DNA of 64,000 nucleotides from SpSt-333 sp964371615 (GTDB taxonomy: Bacteria > Bacteroidota > Ignavibacteria > UBA10030 > UBA8401). The DNA lies in contig CAYJMS010000001.1 in the NCBI GenBank assembly GCA_964371615.1, positions 434,001-498,000 of the forward strand. The letters are read 5' to 3'. Position 1 is the first letter of the stretch. Each line of letters begins with the position of its first letter. The translations under genes were made by a program, and so were the position numbers. The notes under the pieces are model-generated. The model did not search any database, was not told where the DNA came from, and saw only the letters and a list, made by a program, of their open reading frames with translations. This document shows, one piece after another, positions 62,877 through 64,000 of the stretch.

Positions 62877-64000
62877 ATGGTTACGTTTAAAAGAATACTG
62901 TTGCTGTTCGTTCCGGTGATCCTCTTTGCACAGGATCCCGGGAAGATGACAAAGTGGGAATACTATAATACTGTTCTTGCACCGCAGCGCGGGTATGCAC
63001 CTCTGCCGCCGAAACTTGCGAAAGCGACGGGTGTCGCCGACCGGAAATTGTCGATAATGGATGTCGGAAATGTCTGGGCACGAATTTCCAATTCCGCAAC
63101 GCTCGGCTACGATCGTTGGGGACTCTGCTATGAATTTCCCGCGAAGTCCGGATTCACATACCGGTGGACAATGGCTCCGTTGATCGGCGCAAAGAAATCG
63201 AACGGTACAAAATATGTGGCAAGCGGTACACGAGGAGCAGCGCGATTCAGCGAAGAGGAATTCCAGCCGTTGAAAGGATTTGATGCCGGTGTTGAAATCG
63301 AATCGCAGAATATCGGCCTTGCCTTCAGCGACAAGCCGGAGAGTTGGCCGGCACAGTGGCCGAACACACAGCCGATTTCGTCGCTCCCGCCGACGGCGCG
63401 CAAGTTGACCGATATCGGACTGACGTATACCCAGCCTCCCGTCGGATCCAAGGGATTTCCCGGTGTCGTCAACGGAGAATCGCGCGCAACACGTGAAGCG
63501 TATTTTGTCGTCACGGATAACGACACCATCGACGGTAACAAACCGAATCCGATGGATATCCGCGTGGATATGTGGGCATTGCAGTGGGATGATATCCTGA
63601 ATCAGAATTATATCATCTTTAAAATGTTCCTCACCAATGTCGGCACCGATACGTTGCACGATGTCTATATCGGCATGCACGACGATCCCGATTGCCCGGA
63701 ACAAGGCGCGGCGGAATGGACGGATGATTTTGCATCGTTCATACCGATTGGAACGGATGTGCCGGGATTTACTCCACGGCAGGATTCTCTCCTTTGGAAC
63801 TTCACCTATCTGTGGGACGGGGATGATAAGGTCGAAGGACTGATTGCGAACAATGTCGGCTGGGTAGGCCTGAAATTTCTGGAAACGCCGAACGATCCGA
63901 ACACCGGTAATCCCCGCGGTATCTCGACGTTCCAGGTCTTTGAATATTCCGCTGCACCGCAGTCGGAGGTGACGGAGTACGATCAATTGGCCGCTGGCAT
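62877..64000 (+). CDS. Large secreted protein (cut by window end), related in layout to island paralogues
   Basis: The frame is open from ATG 62877 (GGAGG 5 bases before) to the window end, at least 374 residues. Signal peptide KRILLLFVPVILFAQ. The N-terminal motif VGNVWARISNSATLGYDRWG matches the SNFQFAVYNSGLLYGD part of the island surface proteins in position and style. The later segment DMWALQWDDILNQNYIIFKM followed by FLTNVGTDTLHDVYIG parallels their YIYTW ... FRYDYLNKGNSILDSCYFVW. This supports a common family in which a TonB receptor is paired with a large FN3/sorting-domain surface protein. The C-terminus is outside the window. Confidence 0.8.
   Translation, partial: MVTFKRILLLFVPVILFAQDPGKMTKWEYYNTVLAPQRGYAPLPPKLAKATGVADRKLSIMDVGNVWARISNSATLGYDRWGLCYEFPAKSGFTYRWTMAPLIGAKKSNGTKYVASGTRGAARFSEEEFQPLKGFDAGVEIESQNIGLAFSDKPESWPAQWPNTQPISSLPPTARKLTDIGLTYTQPPVGSKGFPGVVNGESRATREAYFVVTDNDTIDGNKPNPMDIRVDMWALQWDDILNQNYIIFKMFLTNVGTDTLHDVYIGMHDDPDCPEQGAAEWTDDFASFIPIGTDVPGFTPRQDSLLWNFTYLWDGDDKVEGLIANNVGWVGLKFLETPNDPNTGNPRGISTFQVFEYSAAPQSEVTEYDQLAAG

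Overview
The window looks like a chromosomal piece of a Gram-negative member of the Bacteroidetes/Chlorobi (FCB) group, most like Ignavibacteria and relatives. The evidence is a C-terminal type IX-style sorting domain with the QNYPNPFNPST motif (end of the 1498-5610 protein), a PorV-like outer-membrane protein, two TonB-dependent receptors with N-terminal carboxypeptidase-regulatory domains, a DUF4097/ECF-sigma operon, and many ATGA-overlapped operons. No rRNA, complete tRNA or CRISPR array was seen. The assignment is inference from gene content.

Layout. 1-5.6 kb: end of a histidine kinase, its LuxR-type response regulator, and a 1370-residue secreted protein with about eight carboxypeptidase-regulatory-like repeats. 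6.36-28.48 kb: an AT-rich segment bounded by two perfect 61-bp direct repeats made of a tRNA 3' end plus its terminator, so probably an acquired island. Inside it lie a hybrid kinase (6780-8288), a four-gene sensory operon (secreted protein, 7TM protein, PAS kinase, LuxR regulator; 13061-9800), and a long leftward gene series: MauE-like membrane protein, anchored thioredoxin-like protein, an 8-cysteine secreted peptide, three tandem ~990-residue surface proteins, a PorV-like protein, a TonB-dependent receptor and a lipoprotein (27955-13323). Three identical 18-bp palindromes lie upstream of three leftward units in this segment, including the sensory operon and the MauE operon. They suggest one regulon and make this the best candidate for an undescribed system.

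28.7-59.8 kb is mostly housekeeping and higher in GC: RelB/YafQ-type toxin-antitoxin, ECF sigma/anti-sigma/DUF4097 operon, TPR protein, PAP2 phosphatase, mgtE-rsmA, a 7TM-HD phosphodiesterase, xerD and an orphan DNA methyltransferase, DUF1611 protein, NYN protein, lysC-lysA-asd, LD-carboxypeptidase, an OPA-type transporter, a DMT-like membrane protein, a RAYT transposase between its palindromes, a P-loop protein, YbaK-adenylate cyclase-M14 peptidase-prolyl oligopeptidase, and a PIN-PhoH ATPase. Non-coding items include a MITE-like 193-bp element, a GTCATTGCGAG repeat, short repetitive tracts and a candidate ~65-nt RNA with a consensus promoter.

60.0-64.0 kb holds a second TonB-receptor locus, followed by a large secreted protein running off the window. 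Its architecture resembles the triplicated proteins of the island, so receptor plus large surface protein is probably a recurring module in this organism.
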